NCBI GenBank assembly: GCA_900316265.1
Contig: ONCH01000016.1
Span: 1-64,000 of the forward strand
Source of the DNA: an uncultured Prevotellaceae bacterium
Lineage (GTDB): Bacteria; Bacteroidota; Bacteroidia; Bacteroidales; Bacteroidaceae
Length of the DNA: 64,000 bases
Reading direction: 5' to 3'
Every line of letters starts with the position of its first letter. Position 1 is the first letter of the stretch. Below, piece by piece: positions 15,938-25,024 of the stretch. The translations under genes and the position numbers were made by a program. The notes below the pieces were generated by a model. It was not told the origin of the DNA, did no database searches, and saw nothing but the letters and a program-made list of their open reading frames with translations.

Positions 15938-17428
15938 TTAGATCTTAGACTCCAGCACAGCCTTCCAACGGGCATAGGCGGCCAGATACTCATCGCGATG
16001 AGCAGCATCGGGCTCAATGACCTGCAACTTGTCAAGTGTGGCAAAGGCCTCGTTGGCATCCTTATAGATACCAGCACCGATACCGGCACCCTTGGCTGCA
16101 CCTACAGAACCATCGGTATCGTAGAGTTCGATGGTTGCGCCACTGACACCAGCCAGCGTATTACGGAACAGCGGGCTAAGGAACATGTTGGCCTTACCAG
16201 CATGAATCTTCTTGATATCCATACCCATTTGCTGCATAATCTCCATACCGTAGCAGAACGAGAAGACGATTCCCTCTTGAGCAGCACGAACCAGATGAGC
16301 CTTGTTGTGTTTGTTAAAGCTCAGACCATTAATTGAACAGTCAATCTCCTTATTCTGCAGTACACGCTCAGCACCATTTCCAAACGGAATGACGGTGACA
16401 CCCTCACTGCCGATAGGAGCCTGAGCAGCCAAGTCGTTCATCTCAGCATAACCAATCTCCGGTGTAATGTTACGATGTGTCCAAGCGTTCAAGATACCCG
16501 TACCGTTGATGCACAGCAGAACACCCAAACGGGTCTGATCAGCAGTATGGTTAACGTGAGCGAAAGTATTGACACGACTCTTAGGATCGTAGTTAACATC
16601 GCCCAGCACACCATAAACGACACCACTGGTACCTGCAGTAGCAGCAATCTCACCCGGATTAAGCACATTCAATGACAAAGCGTTATTGGGCTGATCGCCA
16701 CCACGATAAGTAATCGGTATACCTGCCTTCAAACCCAACTCAGCAGCAGCTTCGGCACATACCTCGCTCTGCACACTAAAAGTAGGAACTATGTCTGCGA
16801 TAAGTGACTGGTCAAAACCATAATACTTCATCAGGAAGTCAGCCACCTGGTTGTTTTCGAAATCCCAGAACATACCCTCAGAAAGGCCACTAACAGTAGT
16901 ATTAGCCACGCCAGAAAGGCGCATAGCGATATAGTCGCCAGGTAGCATAATCTTATAAATCTTCTTATAGGTCTCTGGTTCGTTCTCCTTGACCCATGCC
17001 AGTTTGGCAGCTGTGAAGTTACCTGGAGAGTTGAGCAGATGACTCAGACACTGATCAGCACCCAGCTCATTGAATGCCTTCTCACCATAAGGAACAGCAC
17101 GCGAGTCACACCAGATGATAGAGGGGCGCAGCGCCTGCAGATTCTTGTCTACACACACTAAGCCATGCATCTGGTAAGAGATACCAATAGCCTTCACGTC
17201 ATCAGCCGTAGCACCGGCATCGGCCATAATCTTTTTCAGTGCCAGCTTGGCATTATCCCACCACATCTGAGGATTCTGCTCAGCCCAACCAGCCTTAACG
17301 GCCATAATGGGCGCTTCCTTCTCGGGGAAAAATGCTGTTGCTGCACATTTTCCACTGTCTGCATTCACGAGCGATGCCTTAACAGATGAACTGCCGACAT
17401 CGAAGCCTAATAAATACCTGTTTGCCAT
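15938..17428 (-). CDS. xylB: Xylulokinase (FGGY family)
   Basis: The 496-residue FGGY kinase starts with the ATP-phosphate loop LLGFDVGSSSVKASLV and has AGWAEQNP, ISYQMHGLVCVDK, WCDSRAVPYGEKA, LPGDYIAMRLSG, the family GGDQPNNAL and the C-terminal adenosine motif FLSPLFRNTLAGVSGA. Length and the MHG / SRA / PGDYIA set point to D-xylulose kinase rather than glycerol or gluconate kinase. It feeds D-xylulose 5-phosphate to the pentose phosphate pathway. No xylose isomerase or transporter is adjacent in the window. It shares a 196-base divergent region with the response regulator gene; I see no clear -7 element for xylB itself. Confidence 0.88.
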   Translation of the reverse strand: MANRYLLGFDVGSSSVKASLVNADSGKCAATAFFPEKEAPIMAVKAGWAEQNPQMWWDNAKLALKKIMADAGATADDVKAIGISYQMHGLVCVDKNLQALRPSIIWCDSRAVPYGEKAFNELGADQCLSHLLNSPGNFTAAKLAWVKENEPETYKKIYKIMLPGDYIAMRLSGVANTTVSGLSEGMFWDFENNQVADFLMKYYGFDQSLIADIVPTFSVQSEVCAEAAAELGLKAGIPITYRGGDQPNNALSLNVLNPGEIAATAGTSGVVYGVLGDVNYDPKSRVNTFAHVNHTADQTRLGVLLCINGTGILNAWTHRNITPEIGYAEMNDLAAQAPIGSEGVTVIPFGNGAERVLQNKEIDCSINGLSFNKHNKAHLVRAAQEGIVFSFCYGMEIMQQMGMDIKKIHAGKANMFLSPLFRNTLAGVSGATIELYDTDGSVGAAKGAGIGAGIYKDANEAFATLDKLQVIEPDAAHRDEYLAAYARWKAVLESKI

Positions 17429-17575
17429 TGTTGATAATAATATTATATGTTTTCTAATCTGTTATATATGCGTTTTCGCACTACAAAATTCTGCAAATAA
17501 TCTTTAAAAACCAACTTTTTTACAGATTTTCAATATTTTTTTATTATTATTTGACTACAATTAAAAAATTTTCTA

Positions 17576-17583
17576 TACCTTTG
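17576..17583 (+). promoter_or_regulatory. -7 promoter element TACCTTTG for the response regulator and polysaccharide locus
   Basis: TATACCTTTGCAG with a TTG at 17551-17553 (TTTGAC) about 22 bases upstream. The leader to the ATG at 17625 is about 36 bases. It probably drives the genes from 17625 onward. Confidence 0.7.
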
Positions 17584-17624
17584 CAGAATAGAAAAACAAC
17601 AATTAGCTAAGGTTTGTTTGATTT

Positions 17625-17993
17625 ATGAAAAAGAAAATACTTATACTTGACGACAAAGAGACCATCGCAAAGGTGCTCTCAATCTATCTCATGAGTGATT
17701 ACGACGTACAGTGGTTGCCCGATGGTTTGCAAGGTGTAAAATGGCTTCAGGCAGGCAATACGCCTGACCTCATCATCTCCGACATCCGTATGCCGGGTAT
17801 GCGTGGTGACGATTTCCTGGAGTGGATTAAGCAGAACGAGTTGTTCCGTCACATCCCCGTTATTATGCTATCAAGTGAGGATTCTACCAGCGAGCGTATC
17901 CGTCTGTTGGAGATTGGCGCTGTGGACTATATCGTCAAGCCCTTCAATCCCATGGAGCTGAAGATTCGCGTCAAAAAGATTCTCCCCAATTGA
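17625..17993 (+). CDS. Single-domain response regulator
   Basis: The 122-residue protein is a stand-alone receiver domain. All hallmarks are present: acidic pair Asp9/Asp10 (LDDKE), phosphoacceptor Asp53 (IISDIRMPG), Ser83 (MLSSED) and Lys105 (VKPF). There is no output domain and no cognate kinase nearby. It is the first gene of the polysaccharide locus, 64 bases before a sugar-phosphate transferase that carries a receiver-like N-terminal domain, so it may tune polymer synthesis by protein contact rather than by DNA binding. Confidence 0.9.
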   Translation: MKKKILILDDKETIAKVLSIYLMSDYDVQWLPDGLQGVKWLQAGNTPDLIISDIRMPGMRGDDFLEWIKQNELFRHIPVIMLSSEDSTSERIRLLEIGAVDYIVKPFNPMELKIRVKKILPN

Positions 17994-18057
17994 TATACCA
18001 TTATAAATAAGGTATAGAAATAAAACGTAAATCATAATTTGTAAATTGTAAAATTGC

Positions 18058-19254
18058 ATGATAGGTGTTGTATACTTAGGTAATAACCTGAAGACACAAG
18101 AACGTCTGAAATACATACCTGGACAGTTGGTCAGAATGACTAATGTATATAAAGAAGCTGCCCAGATATGTACGCCACACGTTACCAACGAACACTTCTT
18201 GGTGTTCTTTGAACGCAATGTCCGCAGTGAAGACATCACCGCTATCACCTATCTGCGCAAGAAATGTCGCAACGTGTACATTGTCCTTATGACAGACACG
18301 ATGACAGACGAAGAGCGCAACATCTATATCAAATGCGGTATTAATGATACTATCCATCAGGAGGCGTCCGTCACGGAGTTAAACAAAAAAATCCAGTTTA
18401 TCTCAGAACGCGAAAACATTCTGTTCTCAGACGAAGCTCCCAAGTACGGAATACTGAAATTCAAGATACCAGTTTGGAAGAGACTTTTTGATATTGTCGT
18501 ATCTGCATTGTCAATCATCATACTCTCGCCAATCTTCATTCTGACAGCTATTGCTATCAAGTTGGAGAGTAAAGGGCCTGTACTGTTCCGTTCAAAGCGC
18601 GTAGGTACTAACTATACCATCTTTGACTTCCTGAAATTCCGAAGTATGTATGTAGATGCCGAACATCAGTTAAAAGAACTGAGCAAGGGCCACAATCAGT
18701 ACAAGGATTCAGAAGAGCCTAAATCGACCATTACTGCTCCACTGGGTGATCAAGCGGAGATGGCTATGATGGATATGGGCATGGAATCGGAGATGATGAT
18801 TAGTGATGAGGAAATTATGCTGGTGGGTGATGACTTTGTTGTAGCTGAAAGCGACTTCAACAAGCAGAAGGAAGAAGATATCAACAATGCATTCGTCAAG
18901 ATTGAGGATGACCCCCGCATTACCAAGGTCGGTAAATTCATTCGTAAGTTCAGCATTGACGAGTTACCACAGTTGTTTAATATCCTTAAGGGTGACATGT
19001 CTATCGTAGGAAATCGCCCATTACCACTTTACGAAGCTGAGAAATTGACTGCCGACGCTAGCATTGACCGCTTTATGGCTCCTGCAGGATTGACAGGACT
19101 GTGGCAGGTAGAGGAACGTGGACGTGGAGGCGCAATGTCAGCCGAGGAACGCAAACAGTTGGACATCACCTATGGCCAAACCTATAATTTCATGTTGGAT
19201 ATGAAAATCATTTTGAAGACTTTCACTGCCTTCAAGCAAAAAGGAAATGTTTAA
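18058..19254 (+). CDS. Polyprenyl-phosphate sugar-1-phosphate transferase with pseudo-receiver domain and acidic insert
   Basis: The 398-residue protein has three parts. Residues 1-120 have the pattern of a receiver fold, but the phosphoacceptor position is Glu or absent (FLVFFERN) and the lysine is missing (IHQEA). About 143-165 is the membrane re-entrant helix of bacterial sugar transferases, followed by KFRSMYVDAE and, after an insert, DPRITKVGKFIRKFSIDELPQL, KGDMSIVGNRPLP and GLTGLWQV, the catalytic core. The insert (about 205-285) is acidic and methionine-rich (MAMMDMGMESEMM) and splits the core. The enzyme should load the first sugar phosphate onto undecaprenyl phosphate at the inner membrane. 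It follows the single-domain response regulator. Confidence 0.87.
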   Translation: MIGVVYLGNNLKTQERLKYIPGQLVRMTNVYKEAAQICTPHVTNEHFLVFFERNVRSEDITAITYLRKKCRNVYIVLMTDTMTDEERNIYIKCGINDTIHQEASVTELNKKIQFISERENILFSDEAPKYGILKFKIPVWKRLFDIVVSALSIIILSPIFILTAIAIKLESKGPVLFRSKRVGTNYTIFDFLKFRSMYVDAEHQLKELSKGHNQYKDSEEPKSTITAPLGDQAEMAMMDMGMESEMMISDEEIMLVGDDFVVAESDFNKQKEEDINNAFVKIEDDPRITKVGKFIRKFSIDELPQLFNILKGDMSIVGNRPLPLYEAEKLTADASIDRFMAPAGLTGLWQVEERGRGGAMSAEERKQLDITYGQTYNFMLDMKIILKTFTAFKQKGNV

Positions 19255-19267
19255 CTGACTATTGCCT

Positions 19268-20227
19268 ATGAATAGTTTGAGACATATTTTACTTACGACG
19301 ATATTGGCGGCTATAGCCTCTACGGGCTATGCACAATTTGAAAATAGCGGTATCAGTGCCGGTTTCTTTGATTCCAGCGACAATAATACCATTAACTTCT
19401 CGACATTCCACCTGCCGCCATTGGCCGTACTCTACGAGAATGCCAAGCAGAATCCACAGATTCTGTCACTAAACAAAGCTCAGGAGATTGCTCAGGCAGA
19501 AGTGGCCAAACAGAAACGCCACATCTTCTCCTATGTCTACGGACATGCCAGCTATAGCTATGGTAAGACCGATATGTGGGGCAATAACAACAGCACACAG
19601 AGTTATACAACCATCTACCAATATCAAGGCAATGAGCAGAGTTATTGGAATGTAGGCGTCAATGTCAGCGTTCCTTTAGAGGATATTCTTGACCTCGCAG
19701 GCTCAGTCAAACGCAAGAAGTTGGAGGTTGATCAGGCACGTCTTGCCAAAGATATTGCTTTCGACGAGCTCAAAAGGAATATCGCCTCCCTGTATATCAA
19801 GATTACTAACACTTTAGTAACGCTGAAAACCGTTAGTGAAGGTGCAGCTATCTATCAAGGTGCCGGTGCATTGAACCAAGAGGATTTCCATCAAGGCAAT
19901 ATGACCATTGAGGACTTTGCTTATACCAAATTACATGAGGTGGATGTAGTCAGCAAATATCAGGACATGCAAACTGCTATTACAACAGACATCATCACAC
20001 TGGAGCTACTGTCACACACACCTATTCTGACTAATACTACGACGGATGTCACCCTTGATGACGAACAATTGTCAGAGAAAGCCATTCGCAAGCAGAATCG
20101 TGATGTCGCTCGAAATATCAAGAAAGCTGCTGAAGAAGATGACAAGCGGTACCGCCAATTGGAAAGAGCAGAAAAAAAGGCACTCCGCAAGGCTGCTGCC
20201 ATTGAAAAAAGAAATAAGAAAAAATAA
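19268..20227 (+). CDS. Short TolC-family outer-membrane protein
   Basis: The 319-residue protein has a signal peptide (to about 22, ending GYAQ) and then helical repeats like TolC/OEP proteins (AVLYENAKQNPQIL, KAQEIAQAEVAKQKR, VSVPLEDILDLAG, RKKLEVDQARLAKD). It is clearly shorter than the usual 400-plus residues and the second repeat breaks down into a very basic, Lys/Arg-rich tail ending KRNKKK. I start at the ATG at 19268 (MNSLRHILL); a TTG two codons earlier is less likely. It lies between the sugar transferase and the GumC-like gene, so a role in polymer export is likely, perhaps as a periplasmic tunnel part. Confidence 0.75.
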   Translation: MNSLRHILLTTILAAIASTGYAQFENSGISAGFFDSSDNNTINFSTFHLPPLAVLYENAKQNPQILSLNKAQEIAQAEVAKQKRHIFSYVYGHASYSYGKTDMWGNNNSTQSYTTIYQYQGNEQSYWNVGVNVSVPLEDILDLAGSVKRKKLEVDQARLAKDIAFDELKRNIASLYIKITNTLVTLKTVSEGAAIYQGAGALNQEDFHQGNMTIEDFAYTKLHEVDVVSKYQDMQTAITTDIITLELLSHTPILTNTTTDVTLDDEQLSEKAIRKQNRDVARNIKKAAEEDDKRYRQLERAEKKALRKAAAIEKRNKKK

Positions 20228-20239
20228 CACGCACTTAAT

Positions 20240-22423
20240 ATGGATTTGTTTAGATATTTTGTCCGTTTTCTCTATAAGATTCGTTGGTATTTAGTCATTT
20301 TGCCAATGATTGCACTCGTCATTGCATGGTTTTCGACCCGTAACATGGAGCGTATCTATGACACTAATACCACTATCTATACGGGTATGATTACAGGTTA
20401 CAACATTGAAGGCGGGACAGGTTCTGCTGGCGGTAACTCACAGACCAACATCACCAACCTGATGTTGATCATTACCACCGACAACACTATCCATGAAGTG
20501 TCCCTACGTTTGTTTGCCCGCTGTATGATGTACGGTAACCTCAACAAAGACAACAACTACATCTCTGCTGAACATTTCCGCCAATTGAATGCGACCGTTC
20601 CAGCTGACATCAAGGGACTCATTAACCACAACAATGAGTCTGCGACCTATGCCAATCTGAAAGCTTATGAGAAACCTACACAAGACAATTTCCTTTTTGG
20701 CTTGCTCAACACTCACCCATATTTTGGAATTAATAATATCACCAGTCGTCTGAAAGTGCTTCAACTAGAAAAGAGTGATATTATCGATATCGGCTATTCT
20801 TGCAATGATGCCGGTATCGCCTATAACACGTTGGACATTCTGAACGATGTCTTTGCCCGCCAATATCAGCAACTGCGATATGGCGAGACCAGTAACGTCA
20901 TCAAGTTCTTCGAGCGTGAGGTGGCTCGCCTGTATCGCATTCTGACAACTGCCGAGGACGATCTCATCCGCTATAATGTATCCAAGAAAATCATCAACTA
21001 TGGTGAGCAGACAAAGCAGTTAACCATGCTTGAAATGCAGCAACAGAACTTCCGCAACGACCAGTTGATGAACTACACCACAGCCAAAGCGCTGCTCGAC
21101 TATTTGGAACGTCAATTGGGAAACCGCGCACAGGTAATCCGCTCTAATAAAGAGTTTACCAATCAGGTTCGTGACATCTCTCGTATCCAGTCGCGCATTT
21201 CTAATCTCCGACTGATGAGCAGTGAGGGTGGTGGCAATAACAACGAGTCACAGGAAGAACTTGCCAAGGCTCAGCGTGACTTGCAGCGTGCCACAGGACG
21301 TGTTAACCAGTTAACACGAGACATTGAAGCTGCCACCTTCAGCACAGAGACAGGTGTAAAGGCTCAAGACATGTTGGGACGTTGGTTGGAGCAACTATTG
21401 CTATTGGAGAAGACTAAGGCTGAAATGACTGCCAGCGATATCATGCAGAACGAGCTTGACAGACAATACTTATTCTATGCGCCTATCGGTGCTACACTGG
21501 ATCGCAAAGCGCGCCACATCGGATTCATTGAAGGTAACTACATGGAGATGTTGCGCTCTTTAAATTCAGCCCGCATGCGTCAACGTAACTTACAGATGAC
21601 GACAGCCACCTTACGCGTACTCAATCCGCCAATGTTCCCGTTGAATGCCCAGCCAACGAACCGTCTAATGGTGTTGTTGGGAGCCTTCATGCTTACCTTC
21701 ATACTTACGACACTCTATTTCCTGATTATCGAGTTGCTCGACCGAACCTTACGTGACCGCATGCGTTCTGAGCGCATCACAAATATACCGGTCATGGGAT
21801 GCTTCCCTCAAGAGAGCAACTTGCGCTATCGCCGTTTCAACAAAACGATTGCCGATATGGCAATGAAACAGTTGAGTAAGGCATTGTTGCCAAACTTTAA
21901 AGAAGGTCAGCAGAATGTACTCAATCTTATCTCCACAGACTCTGGTAATGGTAAGAGCTATATCGCTCAAGAGTTGGAGAACTACTGGATATCCATTGGT
22001 TTACAGGTGCGTCGTCTTACCTATGATGAAGACTTCCTGGCTGAAGACAGTAAGTTTATTCTGGCTAAGGACATCAAGGATCTATGCCCAGATATCCTGC
22101 CAGATGAAATTGCCATTATCGAATATCCAAACTTGGACGATTACTCCATCTCTCCTGCCCTATTGAATATGGGTACCATCAATATGATGGTGACACGCGC
22201 CAACCGTACCTGGAAGGATGTCGATCAGAAAGCGCTTAATGAGGTACAGGCCATGTTGGACGAGGAACATAAGAATACACTCTACATGTACCTGACTGAG
22301 GCCAGCCGTTATGCTGTTGAGGAATTCGTCGGTCAATTACCGCCTTACACGAAGTTCAACAACTTCGTCTACCGGATGTCGCAATTAGGATTGACTGCTA
22401 CAGAAAACGAACACGCATTATAA
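20240..22423 (+). CDS. GumC/Wzc-like polysaccharide chain-length and export protein
   Basis: The 727-residue inner-membrane protein has an N-terminal transmembrane helix (about 16-33), a long periplasmic coiled-coil region (about 40-470), a second helix (about 480-505, just after LNPPMFPLNAQPTNR, the proline-rich motif of Wzz/Wzc proteins) and a cytoplasmic domain like a BY-kinase. That domain keeps a P-loop-like STDSGNGKS, but I see no Asp-rich Walker A' and no C-terminal tyrosine cluster (it ends TENEHAL), so kinase activity is doubtful. It should set chain length and link the polymerase to the outer membrane. It overlaps the polymerase start by one base (TAATG). Confidence 0.85.
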   Translation: MDLFRYFVRFLYKIRWYLVILPMIALVIAWFSTRNMERIYDTNTTIYTGMITGYNIEGGTGSAGGNSQTNITNLMLIITTDNTIHEVSLRLFARCMMYGNLNKDNNYISAEHFRQLNATVPADIKGLINHNNESATYANLKAYEKPTQDNFLFGLLNTHPYFGINNITSRLKVLQLEKSDIIDIGYSCNDAGIAYNTLDILNDVFARQYQQLRYGETSNVIKFFEREVARLYRILTTAEDDLIRYNVSKKIINYGEQTKQLTMLEMQQQNFRNDQLMNYTTAKALLDYLERQLGNRAQVIRSNKEFTNQVRDISRIQSRISNLRLMSSEGGGNNNESQEELAKAQRDLQRATGRVNQLTRDIEAATFSTETGVKAQDMLGRWLEQLLLLEKTKAEMTASDIMQNELDRQYLFYAPIGATLDRKARHIGFIEGNYMEMLRSLNSARMRQRNLQMTTATLRVLNPPMFPLNAQPTNRLMVLLGAFMLTFILTTLYFLIIELLDRTLRDRMRSERITNIPVMGCFPQESNLRYRRFNKTIADMAMKQLSKALLPNFKEGQQNVLNLISTDSGNGKSYIAQELENYWISIGLQVRRLTYDEDFLAEDSKFILAKDIKDLCPDILPDEIAIIEYPNLDDYSISPALLNMGTINMMVTRANRTWKDVDQKALNEVQAMLDEEHKNTLYMYLTEASRYAVEEFVGQLPPYTKFNNFVYRMSQLGLTATENEHAL

Positions 22424-23943
22424 TGAAGAAGCTAACGTTCACTACATATGCAAAGGAAAACGGAGGAAGAGTAACATTACTCTTTCTCCTGTTTTTGCTT
22501 GCAATGTATGAACTTGTCACCGCGGGGCTCCCTGTTTTTGCAATAGTATGTCTATTACCAGTTATCGCATTAGCTGTATTATTGCCATTCCATAACAGGA
22601 TGCCCATTTTCTGGTTGCTGATCATCGTCAACTATTTTATTCTATGGAGAGGTAAGGCTCCTATGCCAATTCCTGCGTCAATTCCCAATGAGCTATTGGA
22701 AATTGTCTTAATTGCATTAGCCATTATCAATGTACAGGAATCCAAATTTGAGCGATTAGGCAATGTTATGTTGTTTTCCATCTTAGTCTGGACAGGTTTC
22801 TGCATATTGGAGGTTCTTAACGATACTTGTGGTATTGGTGTGGATGTCGGTGCTTGGTATACTACAGCTCGTTCGCTTGCTTTCCAGGTATTTTACGCAT
22901 TTATAGTATTCTCTTTGTACATTGACAGCCCCAAAATAATGACAAAATACTTATTTGTCTGGGGTATCCTTTCCTTGCTTGCCGTATTCTGGACATGGAA
23001 ACAAATAAACATAGGTTTTAATAATTATGAAAGTTCTTTTATTAATGGTATAGGACGTGAGACCCACGTATTGCAAGGCGGTACACTCATTCGTTATTTC
23101 TCCTTTTATAACGATGCTGCCAATTTTGGTATCGGCATTGCCTCTACTGCAGTCGCTTTTATCATTTTCGCTATTACCAGTAAGATAAAAAAACATAAGA
23201 TATTCTTCCTAATAACTGGTATTGCTTGCATTTGGGCTATGTTCCAATCAGGAACCCGTACAGCTATAGCCTGTCTGATGGCAGGATTCATGGCATACGT
23301 ATTTCTTTCCAAGTCTATCAAGATTGCTATTCCTTTCACTTTGGCTTTTGGATTTTTCGTCTTCATATTGGCCTTTACTAATATCGGACAAGGCAATCAG
23401 CAAATACGTCGTATGCGTACAGCTTTTGACAAGAGTGATGCTTCCGCCAATGTACGTACCATGAACCAAAAAGCCATGAAAAAATATCTTGATGAGGCTC
23501 CATGGGGTATTGGTATGCATGTTGGTTACAAAAATGTACCTGCTAATAATAAATACACATTTATGGCAACGGTACCACCTGATTCGGAGTATGTCTTTAT
23601 CTGGATTCATACAGGCGTTATTGGTATTACAATATTTTTGATATGTACTGCCATCATGCTTTTAGGAGCCTGTTGGATTGTATTCTGCAAGATAAAGAGT
23701 CCATCGTTACGTGGCATTGGCGCTGGTTTCTGTTGTGCTTTTGTGTCGCAGCAATTAGGAGGTTACGGAAACCAGATCCTACTACAATTCCCCAACTGTT
23801 TGATTTTCTATGGAGGTTTGTCACTAGTTTACATCCTTCCATATTTAGAAAAGGACTGGATGGAATACGAAGCTAAACTCTTGGCTGAGCAAGAGGAGAA
23901 AAAGCGCTTGAAGCTGGAGAAAAAAGCAGCATCAAGAGTATGA
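22423..23943 (+). CDS. O-antigen ligase/polymerase-like membrane protein (Wzy type)
   Basis: The 506-residue protein has about 10-12 hydrophobic helices and a large periplasmic loop between about 330 and 400 with an Arg/His-containing segment (GNQQIRRMRTAFDKSD, EAPWGIGMHVGY), as in the O-antigen ligase/polymerase family. The C-terminus is a charged helix (EEKKRLKLEKKAA). It probably polymerises lipid-linked repeat units. It overlaps the preceding gene by one base and the following gene by four, so the operon is tightly coupled. Confidence 0.82.
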   Translation: MKKLTFTTYAKENGGRVTLLFLLFLLAMYELVTAGLPVFAIVCLLPVIALAVLLPFHNRMPIFWLLIIVNYFILWRGKAPMPIPASIPNELLEIVLIALAIINVQESKFERLGNVMLFSILVWTGFCILEVLNDTCGIGVDVGAWYTTARSLAFQVFYAFIVFSLYIDSPKIMTKYLFVWGILSLLAVFWTWKQINIGFNNYESSFINGIGRETHVLQGGTLIRYFSFYNDAANFGIGIASTAVAFIIFAITSKIKKHKIFFLITGIACIWAMFQSGTRTAIACLMAGFMAYVFLSKSIKIAIPFTLAFGFFVFILAFTNIGQGNQQIRRMRTAFDKSDASANVRTMNQKAMKKYLDEAPWGIGMHVGYKNVPANNKYTFMATVPPDSEYVFIWIHTGVIGITIFLICTAIMLLGACWIVFCKIKSPSLRGIGAGFCCAFVSQQLGGYGNQILLQFPNCLIFYGGLSLVYILPYLEKDWMEYEAKLLAEQEEKKRLKLEKKAASRV

Positions 23944-24707
23944 AAATACGACATCGCCTACACGTCATTCTATTACTACCCACGTTCATTATTCTTATGG
24001 TAGTCTTTGTCTGGTGGCGTATGCCTCTTACTTTCGGAACGTGGGACAAACAAACCCTTTTTGTTGCGCTATTTGACATATGGCATGGAGGTTCCACCGA
24101 TGAAAAAGCCCATGCTATGTGGATTGATGATGACAATACTGTCGGCGTTTATACTGTCAACGCTATAGCTAACGAAACAGGCATTTCACCTGTTTTTGCC
24201 GTTATTGCCGACGAAATGAAACAACAGGTAGCAGACTCCTTAGTGTCATGGCAACAACAAGGTGCCGGTATTGTCCTTCATGGCCTGCGTCATCAACAGT
24301 GGGATGATTGGAGCGAAGAGCAAATCTACAATGACATTAAATTAAGTTACTCAAGACTCCACGAGCAAGGGTTCGATACTACCAAAATCATAAAGATGGT
24401 ACTTCCTCCTCATGGATGTAATAACAAAACTATAAGGAAAGTCATCCAACATCAAGGCTTGAGAATGATAACAGGAGCGACCTTGGTTAATCCAGATCGT
24501 CACGTCTTTCAATATGGTCGTATCAGCATTACACCGAAGACTGACATTTCAGCTATCCGCCAATTGTTGACACAAGCTTATCAGCAAAAAGCCTTTGTAA
24601 TTTTTGCCACTCATTCATCCATACCCCGCGATTTCTCTGAACAGAAAACAAAAGAAGTATTAAGAATTGCCAAGGAAATGGGCTTCATTTTTGATATTTA
24701 CGAATAA
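23940..24707 (+). CDS. Polysaccharide deacetylase-like membrane-anchored protein
   Basis: The 255-residue protein starts with a signal anchor (about 6-25) and has a divergent NodB-like fold: WIDDDNT (like TFDDG, metal Asp), LHGLRHQQW (the His-x3-His metal motif), LPPHGCNN (the substrate-binding Pro-rich motif) and ATHSS near the end (catalytic His). Metal ligands therefore appear present. It may remove acetyl groups from the polymer in the periplasm. It starts inside the stop codon of the polymerase gene (ATGA), so it belongs to the same operon. Confidence 0.7.
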   Translation: MKIRHRLHVILLLPTFIILMVVFVWWRMPLTFGTWDKQTLFVALFDIWHGGSTDEKAHAMWIDDDNTVGVYTVNAIANETGISPVFAVIADEMKQQVADSLVSWQQQGAGIVLHGLRHQQWDDWSEEQIYNDIKLSYSRLHEQGFDTTKIIKMVLPPHGCNNKTIRKVIQHQGLRMITGATLVNPDRHVFQYGRISITPKTDISAIRQLLTQAYQQKAFVIFATHSSIPRDFSEQKTKEVLRIAKEMGFIFDIYE

Positions 24708-24734
24708 TTATTTGGCATAACAAAAGAAAATTAC

Positions 24735-24742
24735 TAAATTTG
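24735..24742 (+). promoter_or_regulatory. -7 promoter element TAAATTTG for the ACP-MBOAT-SGNH operon
   Basis: TAAATTTGCAGC with a TTTGGC -33-like element at 24711-24716 and about 20 bases between. It gives the acyl-transfer genes a promoter of their own; the leader is about 25-30 bases. Confidence 0.65.
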
Positions 24743-24773
24743 CAGCATCATAAAAATAATAGGTATAAGCATT

Positions 24774-25013
24774 ATGGAAAGAAATGATATTTTAGCACGC
24801 GTTCAGGAAGTTTTCCGTGAAGAACTGGAATTGGACGATTTGGTACTAAACGATGAGACGACCGCCGACGACGTAGAAGAATGGGATTCGTTATCGCACG
24901 TACAACTGGTTGTTGCACTGGAAAAAGCATTTGGCATCAAGTTTACATCCCGCGAGATATTGTCATGGGACAATGTAGGCGACTTGGTAGACTGTATCAG
25001 CAAAAAACTTTAA
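24774..25013 (+). CDS. Acyl carrier protein
   Basis: The 79-residue protein is acidic and helical, with the phosphopantetheine attachment motif EEWDSLSH (Ser39), followed by a conserved VQLVVALEKAFGIKF helix. It is not the housekeeping AcpP type, which has DSLD. It lies 12 bases before an MBOAT gene and close to a FkbH-type gene, so it is probably the carrier for an acyl group that is put on the polysaccharide. It needs a phosphopantetheinyl transferase encoded elsewhere. Confidence 0.92.
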   Translation: MERNDILARVQEVFREELELDDLVLNDETTADDVEEWDSLSHVQLVVALEKAFGIKFTSREILSWDNVGDLVDCISKKL

Positions 25014-25024
25014 ACAGATAAATT

